From Imbroritus primus (GTDB taxonomy: Bacteria > Pseudomonadota > Gammaproteobacteria > Burkholderiales > Burkholderiaceae): 64,000 bases of DNA. The position numbers and the translations under genes were made by a program. The notes below the pieces were generated by a model. That model worked only from the letters and a program-made list of their open reading frames with translations. It searched no databases and had not been told where the DNA came from. The stretch lies in NCBI RefSeq assembly GCF_964332355.1, contig NZ_OZ201293.1, positions 2,356,001 through 2,420,000 of the forward strand, in the 5' to 3' direction. Below, piece by piece: positions 62,704 to 64,000 of the stretch (position 1 is its first letter; every line of letters starts with the position of its first letter).

Positions 62704-63039
62704 ATGAAACTGACCCATCTTGTCGCCATGAAAGCCATTATCCTGGCCACGGCACTGCCCATGGCGGCCCAGGCCGATTCGCTCTGGCACCCCGCGTCCA
62801 ATGAGCAGGGCTTCACGTATCACCCCGATCATTTCAAGAGTACCAAGACCCGTGCCCAGGTGCTGGCCGAGGTCGAGGCAGCCCGCAAGGACGGTACGCT
62901 CACGCTGATGCAACGTGGACTGCCGGTGCCCATCAAGAGTTCCGCAGCACCGAAGACGCGCCAACAGGTTGTCGATGAGATGCGCAGCGAATCACCAGAA
63001 GCGCGGCGTGCGCGGCTCGAAATGTATTCCGGCGGTTGA
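62704..63039 (+). CDS. DUF4148 family small exported protein
   Basis: A 111-residue protein with a signal peptide (MKLTHLVAMKAIILATALPM, cleaved near AQADS), then KSTKTRAQVLAEVEAARKDG, the DUF4148 signature common in Cupriavidus and Burkholderia. Periplasmic, function unknown; other members are controlled by metal or stress regulators. It lies 144 bp from the divergent czcR-like start, so it is the first gene reading away from the regulator. AAAGG precedes the ATG. Confidence 0.87.
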   Translation: MKLTHLVAMKAIILATALPMAAQADSLWHPASNEQGFTYHPDHFKSTKTRAQVLAEVEAARKDGTLTLMQRGLPVPIKSSAAPKTRQQVVDEMRSESPEARRARLEMYSGG

Positions 63040-63243
63040 CACTGCTGCCAATACCCTGCGCTGCCGTGCCCCTCGTGTCGCTTCGTTGCGTCAAGCGACC
63101 ACAGCTATTCGAATATAGAAGCGGTCCTTATTTCATTCTGGATGAACCCGCGAGGAGGCACGCTACGCGCAGAGGACTCTGAAACAAACCCAAGCAGCGA
63201 GGAATGGCGGATTGAAGCCTGTAGCTGCTACACTGTTACCCCT

Positions 63244-63597
63244 ATGCGCAAATGGCTGGCTATCGTCTTGCTGGTGTTCTTGCCGCTCCAATTCAGTTGG
63301 GCGGCTGTGGCCAGTTATTGCCAGCATGAAACCGGGGCTGCGGCCAAGCACTTCGGCCACCATGCGCACCAGCACAAGGCGGCCGACGGCAAGGACGCCA
63401 GCCCTGATCCGGCCAAGACCCTGGGCGGCGATCCTGATTGCCCGTCCTGTCATGCCGGGTGCTTCTCGGTCTTGTCAGGGGATGTCAAGCTGGCGTCGTC
63501 GATCAGCCCGTCCCTGGATACGGCGTACCACCCGGAGAGCCTTGCCGCGCCTCCACCCGAACGTTTAGAGCGCCCTCGGTGGCGTGCCCTCGCCTGA
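63244..63597 (+). CDS. czcI: CzcI-like metal-resistance protein
   Basis: A 117-residue protein with a signal peptide (MRKWLAIVLLVFLPLQFSWA) and a metal-rich mature part: HETGAAAKHFGHHAHQHKAA, then DPDCPSCHAGCF. This matches CzcI, a small regulator-type protein encoded just before czcCBA. Its Cys and His suggest periplasmic Zn/Co/Cd binding. The ATG at 63244 is preferred over the in-frame one at 63142 because it creates the signal peptide. Confidence 0.87.
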   Translation: MRKWLAIVLLVFLPLQFSWAAVASYCQHETGAAAKHFGHHAHQHKAADGKDASPDPAKTLGGDPDCPSCHAGCFSVLSGDVKLASSISPSLDTAYHPESLAAPPPERLERPRWRALA

Positions 63598-63763
63598 TCG
63601 GCGGGGAGCGCGTTCCTTTCTCTTCGTCCTCACCCCTGCCGTCGCGCATGGCGCGCTACGGTATCCAGCCGGCTTCGTGCGGCTGATGTGACGACGTTGC
63701 TGGCGATCATCTGGATCGCCCCCCGCCGATTCCCTCGTGTATTTCAAGTCACTGGAGAATCGG

Positions 63764-64000
63764 ATGTTGAAGGGTATTCACAATCACAACGCAAGGGCAA
63801 CGGCGGCAGGCTTGCTCCTTGCGTTCACGGCAGGGCTGGCTTTCGCCCAGCCGCTGCCAGCGCTGCCGGGCAATGCCCAAAGCGGGGCGCAGACTGAAGC
63901 AACGGCTCCACTGAGCCTGCAAAAAGCCATCGCGCTGGCTTTGGAAGCCAATCTTGACCTGACCGTCGCTCAGCGGGAAGTCGAGGCCGTGCAAGGCCAG
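63764..64000 (+). CDS. czcC: Outer-membrane factor CzcC, N-terminal part cut by window edge
   Basis: The first 79 codons of a TolC-like outer-membrane efflux protein: signal peptide (RATAAGLLLAFTAGLAFAQ), then APLSLQKAIALALEANLDLT, the start of the first alpha-helical repeat. With CzcB and CzcA it would export Co, Zn and Cd. GGAG is placed seven bases upstream of the ATG. czcB and czcA should follow outside the window. Confidence 0.9.
   Translation, partial: MLKGIHNHNARATAAGLLLAFTAGLAFAQPLPALPGNAQSGAQTEATAPLSLQKAIALALEANLDLTVAQREVEAVQGQ

Overview
The window reads as chromosome of a GC-rich beta-proteobacterium of the order Burkholderiales, most likely Cupriavidus or a close relative. This rests on the radC-rpmB-rpmG order, CysB-type sulfur regulation, three Bug-type (TctC-like) solute receptors, many LysR regulators and a czc-type metal cluster. 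The genus is an inference from gene content; no search was run. A horizontally acquired element begins just past rpmG, near 43.9 kb, and runs to the end of the window.

Layout. 1-7.8 kb: assimilatory sulfate reduction on the minus strand (tauE-cysI-DUF934-cysH-cysD-cysN-cobA), with cysB divergent. 7.9-12.3 kb: an SDR protein, a gamma-glutamyltransferase-like protein, a VOC protein and a hydroxyacid dehydrogenase. 12.3-14.7 kb: an accessory patch with a broken duplicate of the dehydrogenase 3' end, a lower-GC gene for an HELNH metalloprotease-like protein, and tRNA-Leu(CAA). 14.8-33.6 kb: small-molecule catabolic clusters, each with its own regulator. They include a class II aldolase with a Bug receptor and an XRE-cupin regulator; a Bug receptor with a cupin, rubredoxin and a rubredoxin-reductase-like flavoprotein; an SDR, Bug receptor and enolase-superfamily enzyme; a deaminase with an MFS transporter; and an FMNH2 monooxygenase with a flavin reductase. 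33.7-43.8 kb: argD behind what looks like a classical arginine attenuator, the liv branched-chain amino acid ABC transporter, ispH, an SlpA-type FKBP, radC, rpmB and rpmG.

43.9-64 kb: an integrative element of the Tn4371-like type. Its integrase is cut off after about 126 codons by an inserted arsR-arsI-arsC-acr3 operon. The maintenance and transfer backbone follows: DUF736, XRE, DUF2958, DUF2285, AlpA-like HTH, repA, an iteron origin, parA, a small partition-like protein, DUF2840, traF, an oriT-like region and a HUH relaxase. The expected traR/traG/trb block is not next to the relaxase. In its place is a cadmium/zinc/lead cargo: cadR, cadA with two near-identical HMA domains, a His-rich zinc-ribbon protein, an atypical ZIP protein, a czcR/czcS-like two-component pair, a DUF4148 protein, czcI and the start of czcC.

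Most notable points: an arginine-codon-rich mini-ORF with mutually exclusive antiterminator and terminator stems before argD; the secreted-effector-like metalloprotease next to tRNA-Leu; the repA iteron array, with a further copy of its motif in the oriT region; a 120-bp repeat flanking the DUF736 module; and the unusual ZIP protein in an efflux operon.
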